A stretch of 64,000 nt of DNA from Lutibaculum baratangense AMV1 (GCF_000496075.1 NZ_AWXZ01000026.1:47240-111239), one strand, 5' to 3'. Positions 34,028 through 47,054 are shown, counted from the first letter of the stretch. A program made the numbers and translations. Notes: generated by a model not told the origin, from the sequence alone.

Positions 34028-35347
34028 ATGCGCCTCAGCCGCTATTTCCTGCCCATCCTGCGAGAGACGCCCAAGGAGGCGGAGATCGTCTCGCACCGGC
34101 TCATGCTGCGGGCGGGAATGATCCGGCAGGAATCGGCGGGCATCTATGCCTGGCTGCCGCTCGGCTACCGCGTGCTCAGGAAGATCGAGCAGGTCGTGCG
34201 CGAGGAGCAGGACCGCTCGGGCGCGATCGAGATCCTGATGCCGACGATCCAGTCGGCCGACCTGTGGCGCGAGAGCGGCCGCTACGACGCCTACGGCAAG
34301 GAGATGCTCCGCATCCAGGACCGTCACGAGCGCGACATTCTGTTCGGGCCGACCAACGAGGAGATGGTCACGGAGATCTTCCGCGCCTATGTGCGGAGCT
34401 ACCGCGACCTGCCGAAGAACCTCTACCATATCCAGTGGAAGTTCCGCGACGAGGTCCGGCCGCGCTTCGGCGTCATGCGCTCGCGCGAGTTCCTGATGAA
34501 GGACGCCTATTCCTTCGACCTCGACCAGGAGGGCGCCCGCAGGTCTTACAACAAGATGTTCGTCGCCTATCTCAGGACCTTCGACCGCCTCGGCCTCACA
34601 GCCATTCCGATGAAGGCGGAGAGCGGGCCGATCGGCGGCGACATGAGCCACGAGTTCATCATCCTCGCCTCGACCGGAGAGAGCGAGGTGTTCTGCCACA
34701 AGGCGCTCCTCGACCTGCCGAAGCCTTCCCCGGATCTCGACTTCGAGGGCGACCTGCAGCCGATCGTCGACTCGTGGCTGTCGCACTACGCGGCGACCGA
34801 GGAGATGCACGAGCCGGCGCGCTTCGAGGCGGAGGTGCCGGAGGACAGCCGCATCTCGGCGCGCGGCATCGAGGTCGGCCACATCTTCTATTTCGGCACG
34901 AAGTACTCCGCACCGATGAACGCGGTCGTGACGGGGCCGGACGGGCAGGAGCATCCCGTCCACATGGGCTCCTACGGCATCGGCCCGAGCCGGCTCGCCG
35001 CGGCGATCATCGAGGCGAGCCACGACGAGAACGGCATCGTCTGGCCGGAGAGCATCGCACCTTTCAAGGTCGGGCTCGTGAACCTGAAGGTCGGCGACGA
35101 GGCAACCGACCGAGCCTGCGAGGCGATCTACGGCCGGCTCGAAGCGGCGGGCGTCGAGGTCCTGTACGACGACACGGAGGAACGGGCCGGCTCGAAATTC
35201 GCGTCGATGGATCTCATCGGCCTGCCGTGGCAGCTGATCGTGGGGCCGAAGGGGCTGGCGGGCGGCACGGTCGAACTGAAGAACCGCGCCACCGGCGAGC
35301 GCGAGTCGCTGTCGATCGACAGCGCGCTCGCCAGGCTCGGCGGCTGA
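34028..35347 (+). CDS. proS: Prolyl-tRNA synthetase, short alphaproteobacterial type
   Basis: Charges tRNA-Pro. The 439-residue product is a class II synthetase with motif 2 [21 protein letters not shown] (around 138-158; key residues FRDE and RFGVMR) and motif 3 [11 protein letters not shown]. It lacks the large ~180-residue editing insertion of the E. coli enzyme, which is normal for this alphaproteobacterial form. Start ATG 34028 gives the family N-terminus MRLSRYFLP; a GTG at 33986 is in frame but would add 14 unlikely residues. lolC/E follows after 25 bases. Confidence 0.97.
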   Translation: MRLSRYFLPILRETPKEAEIVSHRLMLRAGMIRQESAGIYAWLPLGYRVLRKIEQVVREEQDRSGAIEILMPTIQSADLWRESGRYDAYGKEMLRIQDRHERDILFGPTNEEMVTEIFRAYVRSYRDLPKNLYHIQWKFRDEVRPRFGVMRSREFLMKDAYSFDLDQEGARRSYNKMFVAYLRTFDRLGLTAIPMKAESGPIGGDMSHEFIILASTGESEVFCHKALLDLPKPSPDLDFEGDLQPIVDSWLSHYAATEEMHEPARFEAEVPEDSRISARGIEVGHIFYFGTKYSAPMNAVVTGPDGQEHPVHMGSYGIGPSRLAAAIIEASHDENGIVWPESIAPFKVGLVNLKVGDEATDRACEAIYGRLEAAGVEVLYDDTEERAGSKFASMDLIGLPWQLIVGPKGLAGGTVELKNRATGERESLSIDSALARLGG

Positions 35348-35372
35348 ACGCCCGCACCCGGGCAGGAGCAAG

Positions 35373-36647
35373 ATGAGCGCCCCCTCGACCTACGACACGA
35401 AACCCTTCGCGCGCTTCGAGTGGATGCTCTCGCTGCGATACCTGCGGGCGCGGCGCAAGGAGAGCTTCATCTCGGTGATCGCCGGGTTCTCGCTTCTGGG
35501 AATCACGCTGGGCGTCGCGACGCTGATCATCGTCATGGCGGTGATGAACGGCTTCCGGACCGAGCTCCTGAGCAAGATCCTCGGGCTGAACGGCCACTTC
35601 ATCGTGCAGGGGATCGACACGGATTTCACCGATTTCGACGACGTCGTCGGCCAGATCCGCGGCATCGAGGGCGTCAACCAGGCCTTTCCTTACGTGGAGG
35701 GGCAGGCGCTCGCCTCGTCGCCGGTCAACAATTTCGGGGTGCTGGTGCGCGGCATCAGGCGAGCGGACCTCGAGAACTTCCAGTCGATCGCCGGGAATGT
35801 GAAGCTCGGCTCGCTCGACAATTTCGGTGACGGCGAGGGCGTGGTGATCGGCATCCGCCTCGCCGAACAGCTCGGCCTGCGGGTCGGCGACAAGCTGACG
35901 CTGATCTCGCCGCGCGGCGCCGTGACGCCCTTCGGCACGACGCCCCGGATCAAGGCCTACGATGTCTACGGCATCTTCGAGATCGGCATGTCGGAATATG
36001 ACGGCGCGTTCGTCTTCATGCCGTTCGGCGAAGCCCAGGCCTACTTCAACCAGGACGGGCTCGCGACCGGTGTCGAGGTCTTCGTCGACGACGCGGACGC
36101 GATAAGGGCCTACCGGGCGCGGATGCAGGACGCCGTCGAGCGCCCGATCTACGTTCTCGACTGGACGCAGAGAAACCAGACCTTCTTCTCGGCGCTGGAG
36201 GTCGAGCGGAACGTCATGTTCCTGATCCTCACGCTGATCGTGCTCGTTGCCGCGATGAACATCATCTCGGGCCTGCACATGCTCGTGAAGGACAAGTCCC
36301 GTGACATTGCCATCCTGCGCACGATGGGGGCGACGAGGCGGGCGATCATGCGGATCTTCTTCATCACGGGCGCGTCGATCGGCGTCGCCGGAACGTTCCT
36401 CGGGCTGATCGTCGGTGTCGTCGTCTGCCTGAACATCGAGGGCATCCGCCAGGTGCTGTCGCGGATCACCGGCACGGAGCTCTTCTCGCCCGAGCTCTAC
36501 TACCTATCGCGCCTGCCGGCCGAGATGAACTTCGGCGACGTCTTCTCCGTCGTGCTCATGGCCCTCGTCCTGTCCTTCCTCGCCACCCTCTACCCCGCCT
36601 GGCGCGCAGCGCGCCTCGATCCGGTCGAGGCGCTGAGATACGAATGA
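35373..36647 (+). CDS. lolC: Lipoprotein-releasing ABC transporter permease (LolC/E family)
   Basis: Inner-membrane permease that extracts outer-membrane lipoproteins with LolD. The 424-residue product has one N-terminal transmembrane segment (about 33-55), a large periplasmic MacB-like domain and three C-terminal segments (about 285-310, 330-350, 385-405); the cytoplasmic coupling motif is [17 protein letters not shown] single permease gene here implies a homodimer, as in many alphaproteobacteria, rather than the LolC-LolE pair. lolD overlaps by four bases (ATGA). Confidence 0.93.
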   Translation: MSAPSTYDTKPFARFEWMLSLRYLRARRKESFISVIAGFSLLGITLGVATLIIVMAVMNGFRTELLSKILGLNGHFIVQGIDTDFTDFDDVVGQIRGIEGVNQAFPYVEGQALASSPVNNFGVLVRGIRRADLENFQSIAGNVKLGSLDNFGDGEGVVIGIRLAEQLGLRVGDKLTLISPRGAVTPFGTTPRIKAYDVYGIFEIGMSEYDGAFVFMPFGEAQAYFNQDGLATGVEVFVDDADAIRAYRARMQDAVERPIYVLDWTQRNQTFFSALEVERNVMFLILTLIVLVAAMNIISGLHMLVKDKSRDIAILRTMGATRRAIMRIFFITGASIGVAGTFLGLIVGVVVCLNIEGIRQVLSRITGTELFSPELYYLSRLPAEMNFGDVFSVVLMALVLSFLATLYPAWRAARLDPVEALRYE

Positions 36648-37375
36648 ACGACATTAATTCCCCCACCACCGACGGGCCGGCCACGACCGAGGCGGACGCC
36701 GGGAACGCCCTCGTGCTGGAGGGCGTCACGCGCAGCTACGAGCAGGGCGAGACGTCGCTCGAGGTGCTGCGCGGGATCGACTTCGAGCTGCGGCCCGGTG
36801 AGATCGTCGGGCTCATCGGACCGTCGGGCGCCGGCAAGTCGACGCTGCTGCACATCGCGGGTCTCCTCGAGAAGCCGTCGGCCGGCTCCGTCCGCATCGG
36901 CGGCATGGAGGCGGCGCAGCTCGACGACGCGGGCAGGACGGCGCTCCGGCGTCGGCGGATCGGCTTCGTCTACCAGTTCCATCACCTGCTGCCGGAGTTC
37001 ACCGCGCGCGAGAACGTCATGCTGCCGCAGCTGATCGCCGGGCTGTCGGAGGACGAGGCGCGCAAGCGCGCGGACGAGCTCCTGGGCTTTCTGGGGCTTG
37101 CGGACCGCGTCCTGCACCGGCCGGGGGAATTGTCGGGCGGCGAGCAGCAGCGCGTGGCGATCGCCCGCGCCGTCGCGAACGTGCCGGACCTCCTTCTGGC
37201 CGACGAGCCGACGGGAAACCTCGACCCCCACACGGCGGAGCATGTGTTCGACATCCTCCTGAAGCTCGTGCACGGAACCGGGCTCGGCGCGCTGATAGCG
37301 ACGCACAACATCGAGTTCGCCGAGCGCATGGACCGGCGGATCACCCTGCGGGACGGCCACCTCGTCGAGCTTTAA
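36644..37375 (+). CDS. lolD: Lipoprotein-releasing ABC transporter ATP-binding protein
   Basis: ATPase of the lipoprotein sorting complex. The 243-residue product has Walker [10 protein letters not shown], the signature [14 protein letters not shown] and Walker [13 protein letters not shown], all typical of the LolD/MacB family. About 20 extra acidic N-terminal residues precede the domain. It is translationally coupled to the permease (ATGA overlap) and is followed five bases later by a strong stem-loop. Confidence 0.95.
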   Translation: MNDINSPTTDGPATTEADAGNALVLEGVTRSYEQGETSLEVLRGIDFELRPGEIVGLIGPSGAGKSTLLHIAGLLEKPSAGSVRIGGMEAAQLDDAGRTALRRRRIGFVYQFHHLLPEFTARENVMLPQLIAGLSEDEARKRADELLGFLGLADRVLHRPGELSGGEQQRVAIARAVANVPDLLLADEPTGNLDPHTAEHVFDILLKLVHGTGLGALIATHNIEFAERMDRRITLRDGHLVEL

Positions 37376-37380
37376 CCATG

Positions 37381-37405
37381 CCGGCAGCGCCTTCCGCGCT
37401 GCCGG
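37381..37405 (+). terminator. Stem-loop closing the proS-lol operon
   Basis: A perfect 10-bp stem (CCGGCAGCGC with GCGCTGCCGG, loop CTTCC) five bases after the lolD stop. It is directly followed by the -35 element of the next promoter instead of a T run, so it may isolate the SOS promoter from read-through. Confidence 0.6.
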
Positions 37406-37435
37406 TTGACGAGGGGAACAAAACGAGAACATACT
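37406..37435 (+). promoter_or_regulatory. Promoter of the 31-residue membrane peptide and dnaE
   Basis: -35 TTGACG (37406-37411), 18-base spacer, -10 CATACT (37430-37435, 4 of 6). The SOS box at 37416-37430 fills the spacer, so bound LexA would block RNA polymerase. The predicted start near 37442 leaves a leader of about 25 nt with AAGGAG at 37453-37458. Confidence 0.65.
37416..37430. promoter_or_regulatory. LexA (SOS) box, alphaproteobacterial GTTC-N7-GTTC type
   Basis: The plus strand reads GAAC-AAAACGA-GAAC, the exact reverse complement of GTTC-N7-GTTC, the LexA operator of alphaproteobacteria. Position between -35 and -10 of a good promoter supports a working operator. Confidence 0.7.
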
Positions 37436-37466
37436 CTTTCCACAGGCTTTGGAAGGAGATGTTCAC

Positions 37467-37562
37467 ATGCACGACTTCATCAAGGACGCCGCCGCCGCTT
37501 CGGTGCTCTTCGCCTTCGCCGCCACCGTCGCCATCTGGGCACAGGCGTTGCAGCAGATGTGA
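37467..37562 (+). CDS. SOS-controlled 31-residue membrane peptide, SidA-like by context
   Basis: A 31-residue open frame with AAGGAG eight bases before the ATG. The first seven residues are polar (MHDFIKD); residues 8-28 form one hydrophobic segment (start AAAASVLFAFAATVAIWA) and the end is AQALQQM. It is the first gene behind a promoter overlapped by a LexA box and lies 145 bases upstream of dnaE. In Caulobacter the SOS-induced division inhibitor SidA is a 29-residue single-span inner-membrane peptide acting on FtsW/FtsN, and as I recall its gene also lies next to dnaE. Size, topology, control and position agree; sequence identity was not tested, so function is inferred. Confidence 0.7.
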   Translation: MHDFIKDAAAASVLFAFAATVAIWAQALQQM

Positions 37563-37707
37563 GGATGCCCGGGATCCACAGGCGGATCCTGCCGGCCTTT
37601 GCGCCGGTCCGATTCGGGTCGATAAGGAGGGTGGGGCGCCTTGCCCCGCCGGACGGCCACGGCGCCGTGCGGCCGACTTGTCCGGATCGCGGCGAAGGGA
37701 CGGCAGC

Positions 37708-41148
<3,441 letters not shown>

Positions 41149-41219
41149 AAGCCGCTGGCGGTTCGCCCGAAGGCAGGTTAGGCCTGTGGCGGGCTGGACG
41201 TCATCGGGGAGATGGGTTG

Positions 41220-42131
41220 ATGGCAGGAAGTCGCGTGGCCGTTCTGGGCATCGGCCTGATGGGGGCGCCGATGGCGCGCAGGCTGCTCGCCGCCGGGCAC
41301 GAGGTGACGGTGTGGAACCGCACCCGCGCCAAGGCCGAGGCGCTGGCCGCGGAAGGCGCACGCGTCGCCGACACGCCGGCCGAGGCGGTGCGCGGCGCGG
41401 CAATCGTCGTCACCATGCTCGAGAACGGTCCCATCGTGGGCGAGGTGCTCTTCCAGCAGGGCGCGGCCGAAGCCCTGGACCGGGATGCGATCGTCGTCGA
41501 CATGAGCTCGATCCAGCCATCGATGGCGCGGGATCACGCCAAGCGCCTCGGTGAGCTCGGCGCCCGACATCTCGACGCGCCGGTATCCGGAGGCACGGTC
41601 GGGGCGGAGCAGGGCACGCTCGCCATCATGGTCGGGGGCGACGCCGCCGACGTCGAGAAGGTGCGGCCGGTTCTGGAGGCCATGGGCCGGGTGACGCATG
41701 TCGGGCCGAGCGGCGCGGGCCAGCTCGTGAAGCTCGCCAACCAGACGATCGTCGCCGTCAACATCGGCGCGGTCGCCGAGGCGCTGTTGCTGGCGGCGGC
41801 CGGTGGCGCCGATCCCGCCGCGGCGCGGGCGGCGATGCGGGGCGGCTTCGCCGACAGCCGAATCCTCGAGGTGCACGGTCAGCGCATGCTCGACCGCGAC
41901 TTCGCGCCGCGCGGCATGGTGCGCATGCACTTCAAGGACCTGAACACGATCGTCGCCGAAGCCGAGGCCATCGGGCTCGACCTGCCGCTGGCGGCCCAGA
42001 TGCGCGACCGGTTCCAGAGGATGGTCGACGAGCTCGAGCTCGCCGAGGCGGATCACTCCGCGGTTCTTCTCGAGCTCGAGGACCGGAACAAGCCGCACAG
42101 GGGCGGCACCGGGCCCGACCGGTTCGCCTGA
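41220..42131 (+). CDS. NAD(P)-dependent beta-hydroxyacid dehydrogenase family protein
   Basis: A 303-residue member of the 3-hydroxyisobutyrate dehydrogenase / tartronate semialdehyde reductase family. Rossmann motif VLGIGLMGAPMARRL (8-22), substrate-site DAPVSGG and the catalytic lysine in GAGQLVKLANQ are visible. The NRT after the second beta strand (VWNRTRAKAE) suggests NADP preference. Candidate substrates are 2-hydroxy-3-oxopropionate or 3-hydroxyisobutyrate; context does not decide. ATG 41220 is used; a TTG three bases earlier is possible. It converges on the Anbu gene with 13 bases between. Confidence 0.88.
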   Translation: MAGSRVAVLGIGLMGAPMARRLLAAGHEVTVWNRTRAKAEALAAEGARVADTPAEAVRGAAIVVTMLENGPIVGEVLFQQGAAEALDRDAIVVDMSSIQPSMARDHAKRLGELGARHLDAPVSGGTVGAEQGTLAIMVGGDAADVEKVRPVLEAMGRVTHVGPSGAGQLVKLANQTIVAVNIGAVAEALLLAAAGGADPAAARAAMRGGFADSRILEVHGQRMLDRDFAPRGMVRMHFKDLNTIVAEAEAIGLDLPLAAQMRDRFQRMVDELELAEADHSAVLLELEDRNKPHRGGTGPDRFA

Positions 42132-42144
42132 GCCGGGAGAGGCC

Positions 42145-42890
42145 TCAGCAGCTGACGCCGTAGGGCGGGGCGGGATGTCGCGATGGGCGGCCTGCAGCGC
42201 CTCGGACCACTTCGTCCGGAGGTTCTGGAAGTAGGGCTCGTCCTTGCCGATCCGGTAGTTCAGCTCGCTTTTCAGCTGGTCGCGGCAGTAGACGAAGACG
42301 TCGATCGGCATCCCCACGCTGAGGTTCGATCGCATCGTCGAGTCCATCGAGATCAGCGCGAGCTTCAGTGCGTCCTGCAGGCCGGTATCGACCGTGGCCG
42401 CGCGATCGAGAATCGGCTTGCCGTATTTGTGCTCGCCGATCTGCAGGTAGGGCGTGTCGGCGGTGGCCTCGATGAAGTTGCCGGCCGCGTAGATCATGAA
42501 CAGCCGGGTGCGCCCTTCGCCGATCTGGCCGGCGAGCAGGATCGAGACGTCGAAACCGCCGCCCTGGTGCTCCAGCGCCTTGCCGTCGACCCGGTAGACC
42601 TCGCGCACGATGCCGCCGATGAAATGGGCGGTCTCGAACATCGAGGGTGTCGTCCAGACCGTGTCCTTCTTGCCGGTCGTGGGGTTCTTGATCCCCTCGG
42701 TGGCGTAGCTGAGGACCGCCTGTCCCGCGGCGAGGTTGCCGGCCGTGGCCATGGCCACGACGCGCTCCCCCTCCTTCTCGAAGACGTGGAGCTTGCGGAA
42801 CGTCGCGATGTTGTCGAGCCCGGCATTCGTGCGCGTGTCGGCGACGATGACGATGCCGTCACGGACGAGAAGGCCAACGCAATAGGTCAT
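42145..42890 (-). CDS. Anbu (bacterial proteasome homologue) protease with an apparent 3' frameshift
   Basis: An Ntn-hydrolase related to HslV and the proteasome beta subunit. After the initiator Met comes Thr2, the expected nucleophile, and the Anbu motif VADTRTNAGLDNIATFRKLH (around 17-36). Near the 3' end, about residue 240, the frame passes through a GC-rich run (42160-42175, GGGCGGGGCGGG on the plus strand). In the present frame no stop appears until about 41178, deep in antisense of the next gene. In the neighbouring frame the coding would end at once with YGVSC and TGA at 42145-42147, a likely true C-terminus of a 248-residue protein. The span given assumes this single missing base. 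Last gene of the Anbu cluster. Confidence 0.8.
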
Positions 42891-42957
42891 CTGGCGGTGC
42901 GGAGGAAAGGTTGATTCTCGCCGATGGTATACGCCGCCGCCGGTTATCGGAACGTGT

Positions 42958-43797
42958 TTATTGCTGCTGCTGGCGTTGCTGGGCCGCCGGCTCGGCCAGG
43001 TGTGCCCGCACGGTGACGGCCATCGCCTCCTCGAGCCCGCCGACCTGCACCCCGCGCACCGGCGCGGCGCCCAGATAGTCGAGCGCGGCTGCGACGCGCA
43101 CATAGGCTTCCGTGGTGCAGACGCCGTTGGCCGGATCGAAGCCGACCCATCCGAGATCCTCGACATAGGCCTCCGCCCAGGCATGCCCCGCCTCCTGGTC
43201 GACCGGCCCGTCGGGATGGACGAGGTAGCCCGACACGTAGCGCGCAGGGATACCGAGGCTGCGTGCGCAGCCGATGAAGACATGGGCGAAATCCTGACAG
43301 ACACCGTGCCCGTGCCGGAAGGCGAGAGCTGCCGTCGTCGCGGCCTCCGTCCGGCCGACCTCGAAGGTCATGCGCTCGCGCAGGGAGTTCATCAGGGCGT
43401 GCATGCCGTCGAGCGTCGAGGCGGTGCCGGTGGTCGCCTCGCGCGCGAAGGCGAGCATCGCCTCGTCCGGCTCCGTCAGGTCGGTCTCGCGCAGGTAGAG
43501 CGGCAGCGGCAGGCGCTCCACCTGGCCGCGTATGATGCCGCCCGTGTCCTCCGTCTCCACCTCGAGATCGACCGCCACCTCCAGGTGCTCGAAATTGCCT
43601 GTCAGCGTGAAGGTGTGGATGACGTTGCCGAACGCGTCCTCGCGCTCGGTGAGCCGGCAGTCCTCGCTCACCTCGATGCGCTGGCGCCGCACGAACTGGC
43701 CGTCATGGCTGCGCGGGCTGAGACGCAGGCGCTGCATGACGTATTTCGCCGGGCTCGCGTAGCGATAGGTCGTCGCGTGCGACACTTGGATTCGCAT
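42958..43797 (-). CDS. Transglutaminase-like cysteine peptidase family protein of the Anbu cluster
   Basis: A 279-residue protein with an N-terminal bacterial transglutaminase-associated beta domain (about 1-85) and a transglutaminase core with the triad Cys167 (GHGVCQDFAH), His205 (AGHAWAEAY) and Asp221 (VGFDPANG). No signal peptide, so it is cytoplasmic. The C-terminus is a Gln run. It lies between the alpha-E gene (81 bases) and the Anbu gene (67 bases). In this conserved cluster it may cut or transfer a peptide tag, but the reaction is unknown. Confidence 0.9.
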   Translation of the reverse strand: MRIQVSHATTYRYASPAKYVMQRLRLSPRSHDGQFVRRQRIEVSEDCRLTEREDAFGNVIHTFTLTGNFEHLEVAVDLEVETEDTGGIIRGQVERLPLPLYLRETDLTEPDEAMLAFAREATTGTASTLDGMHALMNSLRERMTFEVGRTEAATTAALAFRHGHGVCQDFAHVFIGCARSLGIPARYVSGYLVHPDGPVDQEAGHAWAEAYVEDLGWVGFDPANGVCTTEAYVRVAAALDYLGAAPVRGVQVGGLEEAMAVTVRAHLAEPAAQQRQQQQ

Positions 43798-43878
43798 GGT
43801 CGTTTCCGCCGTCTTTCGTTCCGCGGTGCCGAAAACCGGCGCCGTCCCGGCTGGAGGCGCCGGGCTCCGGGGGCTGTC

Positions 43879-44823
43879 CTAGATGAGGTACTGCTCGGTG
43901 ATCGCTGCTCCGAGCCGGCCATTCTCGGCGAGGAACTCCGTGAGGAACTCGTGCAGCCCCGTCTGGTAGATTTCCTCGGTCCGGCCGTTCTTCAGCCGGG
44001 AGTAGATGCGCCTCGCCTGACGCTGGCTCTCGCCCTGGCGACCATAGGTGCGGCCTAGCTCGTCCAGATGATAGGTGATGTTGGAATAGCAGCTTGCAAG
44101 CGAGCGCGGCATCTCCTCGCGCAGGATCAGGAGCTCGGCGACCAGCCAGGGCTTGATCGAGCTGCGGTAGACCCACCGATAGGCCGTGTGGGCGGAGACG
44201 GCGCGCAGGATCGACGACCACTGGAGGTAGTCCAGGCCGCCGCCCACCGGCTCGTGGGCCGGCAGCAGGATGTGGTACTTCACGTCGAGGATCCGCGCGG
44301 TCGCGTCGGCGCGCTCGATGTAGACGCCGAGCCGCTGCATGCAGAAGCCGTCGTTGCGCAGCATCGTGCGGAAGGCCGAGCCGTCGACGTTCAGCGAGAC
44401 GTCCTTCACCCACGACGCGAAGCGGTTGATGTCGGAGGGGGCGACGGCGTCGCGGCGGAAGCGCTGCATCTCCATCCAGGCGCCGTTGATCGCCTCCCAC
44501 GTGTCGGAGGTCAGGGCGGTGCGGACGGCGCGGGCGTTCGCGCGGGCGTTGGACAGGCAGCGGAAGATCGATGAGGGATTGGCCTCCGAGAAGGCCAGGA
44601 ACTCGACCACCCGCTCAGGCGTCGCCTCGTCGTACTGCTCGAAGAAGGCGTTGTAGGAGGCCGTGGCGGAGAGGGCCGAAAGCCACTCCGCCATGGGTTC
44701 CTCGTTCGAGATGTGCGGCATCAGCGACATGCGGGACGTCGCATGGAGCACGCGGGCGATGTTCTCCGCGCGCTCCACGTAGCGGGTCATCCAGAACAGG
44801 CTGTCGGCTGTGCGGCTCAGCAT
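43879..44823 (-). CDS. Alpha-E domain protein
   Basis: A 314-residue all-helical protein of the alpha-E family (COG2307). The N-terminus MLSRTADSLFWMTRYVERAE is diagnostic, with several repeats of the W-x-R-Y-x-E-R-A pattern (compare GVYIERADATARILD). Biochemical role unknown; it always travels with the circularly permuted ATP-grasp protein, 27 bases upstream here, and the transglutaminase-like protein. Confidence 0.92.
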   Translation of the reverse strand: MLSRTADSLFWMTRYVERAENIARVLHATSRMSLMPHISNEEPMAEWLSALSATASYNAFFEQYDEATPERVVEFLAFSEANPSSIFRCLSNARANARAVRTALTSDTWEAINGAWMEMQRFRRDAVAPSDINRFASWVKDVSLNVDGSAFRTMLRNDGFCMQRLGVYIERADATARILDVKYHILLPAHEPVGGGLDYLQWSSILRAVSAHTAYRWVYRSSIKPWLVAELLILREEMPRSLASCYSNITYHLDELGRTYGRQGESQRQARRIYSRLKNGRTEEIYQTGLHEFLTEFLAENGRLGAAITEQYLI

Positions 44824-44850
44824 GGGCGGCCTCGAACGCTACTCATCCAG

Positions 44851-46272
44851 TCAGTCATCGACCACCCAGGTGTCCTTCGTGCCACCGCCCTGGCTCGAGT
44901 TGACGACGAGCGAGCCGTCCCGCAGGGCGACCCGCGTGAGCCCGCCGGGGACGAACCTCACGCCGTCCTTGCCGGTCAGGACGAAGGGCCTCAGGTCGAC
45001 ATGGCGCGGCGCGAGGCCCGTTTCGGTCCAGGTCGGGCAGGTCGACAGCGCGAGCGTCGGCTGCGCGATGAAGTTCTCGGGGTCGGCCTTAAGCTTCGCG
45101 GCGAAGGCATCGCGCGTCGCCTGGTCGGCGGCGGGGCCGACGAGCATGCCGTATCCCCCCGAGCCGTGGACTTCCTTCACGACGAGCTCGTCGAGATGGT
45201 CGAGCACGTAGGCGAGCGCGTCGGGCTCGCGACAGCGCCAGGTCGGCACGTTCTTCAGGATCGGGTCCTCGCCGAGATAGAAGGAGAGGATCTCCGGCAT
45301 GTAGCTGTAGATCGCCTTGTCGTCGGATATGCCGGTGCCGACGGCGTTCGCGAGCGTCACGTTGCCGGCCTCGTAAGCCGACATGAGACCTGCCACGCCC
45401 AGCATCGAATCGGGCCGGAAGGTGAGGGGATCGATGTACTCGTCGTCCACCCGGCGGTAGATCACGTCGACCCGCTGCAGCCCCTCGGTGGTGCGCATGT
45501 AGCAGACCTCGTCGCGCACGAGGAGGTCGCGGCCCTCGACGAGCTCCACCCCGAGCCGGTCGGCGAGGAAGGTGTGCTCGTAATAGGCGCTGTTGAAGGG
45601 ACCCGGCGTGAGGAGGGCGATCGTGGGATCTTTCGGGGCGGTCGCCGGAGCGATCGACTGCAGCGTCGACAGGAGCTCATCGGGATAGTTATCCACCGGC
45701 GCGACCTGGTGGCGCGCGAAGAGCTCCGGGAAGAGGAGCATCATCACTTCCCGGTTCTCGAGCATGTAGGAGACGCCCGACGGCGTCCGCGCATTGTCCT
45801 CGAGGACGTAGAAGTCGTCCTGCCCGACGCGCACGAGGTCGATGCCCGCAATGGGGATCCAGACGCCGGCCGGCACCTGCTTGCCCATCATCTCGGGCCG
45901 GAACGCGGGGTTCTGGAAGATCAGCTCCGGCGGCAGGATCCCGGCGGCCAGGATCTCCTGCTTGCCGTAAATGTCGGAGAGGAACGCGTTGATCGCCCTC
46001 ACGCGCTGTTCGAGCCCCGCGGAGAGACGGTTCCACTCGCCGCGCGACAACACGCGGGGCACGAGGTCGAAGGGGATGATCCTCTCTTCCCCTTGGCCCT
46101 CGCCGTAGACGGCGAAGGTGATGCCGACGCGGCGGAAGAGCAGCTCGGCTTCCTCCCGCTTCTGCTCGATCACCTCGGAGGGCAGTGACGACAACCATTC
46201 GGCGACGCGCTTGTAAGGCTGCCGGCAGCCGTCCTCCGCGCTCTTCATCTCGTCGAATGCCGTCGGCTTCAT
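44851..46272 (-). CDS. Circularly permuted ATP-grasp protein of the Anbu cluster
   Basis: A 473-residue member of the COG2308 / CP_ATPgrasp family, predicted to ligate amino or carboxyl groups with ATP. Visible are FAVYGEGQGEERIIPFDL near 53-70, DNARTPSGVSYMLENR near 160-175, DVIYRRVDDEYIDP and the glycine-rich KEVHGSGGYGMLVGP. Start ATG 46272 follows GGAGGGGG. It is the first gene of the four-gene Anbu cluster and lies 77 bases after radC in the same direction. Comparative work has proposed that this group makes and processes peptide tags for Anbu; the product is not known. Confidence 0.92.
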   Translation of the reverse strand: MKPTAFDEMKSAEDGCRQPYKRVAEWLSSLPSEVIEQKREEAELLFRRVGITFAVYGEGQGEERIIPFDLVPRVLSRGEWNRLSAGLEQRVRAINAFLSDIYGKQEILAAGILPPELIFQNPAFRPEMMGKQVPAGVWIPIAGIDLVRVGQDDFYVLEDNARTPSGVSYMLENREVMMLLFPELFARHQVAPVDNYPDELLSTLQSIAPATAPKDPTIALLTPGPFNSAYYEHTFLADRLGVELVEGRDLLVRDEVCYMRTTEGLQRVDVIYRRVDDEYIDPLTFRPDSMLGVAGLMSAYEAGNVTLANAVGTGISDDKAIYSYMPEILSFYLGEDPILKNVPTWRCREPDALAYVLDHLDELVVKEVHGSGGYGMLVGPAADQATRDAFAAKLKADPENFIAQPTLALSTCPTWTETGLAPRHVDLRPFVLTGKDGVRFVPGGLTRVALRDGSLVVNSSQGGGTKDTWVVDD

Positions 46273-46349
46273 GCCCCCTCCGTACCCGCTGAGTCTCCCG
46301 ATCATGCACGAAAGGCGCGCGGAATCGCAAATCGCGCCGCAGGTCGGCC

Positions 46350-47054
46350 TCAGATGAGCCGCAACCCCTTCATGCTCGCGTGGCCGTCCCGCCCGATGAT
46401 GAGATGGTCGTGCACGGTGATTCCGAGGGGCGCGGCGACGTCCACGATCTGCTTCGTCATCTCCACGTCCGCCCGCGAGGGCGTCGGGTCGCCGCTCGGG
46501 TGGTTGTGGATGAGAATGATCGCGGTCGAGGAAAGTTCGAGCGCCCGCTTCACCACTTCTCGGGGGTAGACCGGCGTGTGGTCGACCGTCCCCGATTGCT
46601 GCAGCTCGTCGGCGATCAGGGTGTTGCGCTTGTCGAGGAACAGGATCCGGAAGTGCTCGATCGTCTCGAAGGCCATCACCGTGCGGCAGTAGTCGAGCAC
46701 GGCGGACCACGAGGAGAGCACCGGCCGCTTGTGGACGGCGCCGCGGGTGATGCGTTGCGCCGCCGACTGGACGAGCTTCAGCTCGTGGATGACGGCGCTG
46801 CCGACGCCATCGATCTCGCGCAGCCTTTCCGGCGGTGCGGCGACGACCTCGGCGAACGAGCCGAAGCGGGCGACGAGCCGCTTCGCGATCGGTTTCGTGT
46901 CGACGCGCGGCAGGGCCCGGAACAGGACGAGCTCGAGAAGCTCGTAATCCGGCATGCCCTCGCCGCCGGTTGCGCCGAAGCGCTCCTTCAGCCGCTGGCG
47001 ATGCCCCGCGCGGTCGTCCACCGTCTGCTGCGGGCGATCGCCGAAGGCGGTCAT
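46350..47054 (-). CDS. radC: RadC family JAB1/MPN-domain protein
   Basis: A 234-residue protein with an N-terminal helix-hairpin-helix region (about 35-95, [16 protein letters not shown]) and a JAMM metalloprotease-like domain with His183, His185 and Asp196 ([14 protein letters not shown]). The old DNA-repair assignment of RadC is doubtful; the domain suggests a metal-dependent isopeptidase. Start overlaps the map stop codon by one base (TGATG), so the two are coupled. Confidence 0.93.
   Translation of the reverse strand: MTAFGDRPQQTVDDRAGHRQRLKERFGATGGEGMPDYELLELVLFRALPRVDTKPIAKRLVARFGSFAEVVAAPPERLREIDGVGSAVIHELKLVQSAAQRITRGAVHKRPVLSSWSAVLDYCRTVMAFETIEHFRILFLDKRNTLIADELQQSGTVDHTPVYPREVVKRALELSSTAIILIHNHPSGDPTPSRADVEMTKQIVDVAAPLGITVHDHLIIGRDGHASMKGLRLI

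Noticed and set aside
41178..42144. Extension of the Anbu protein through the antisense of the dehydrogenase gene as a real fusion
   Set aside because: The extension has antisense composition and no recognisable domain; a one-base frameshift explains it better.
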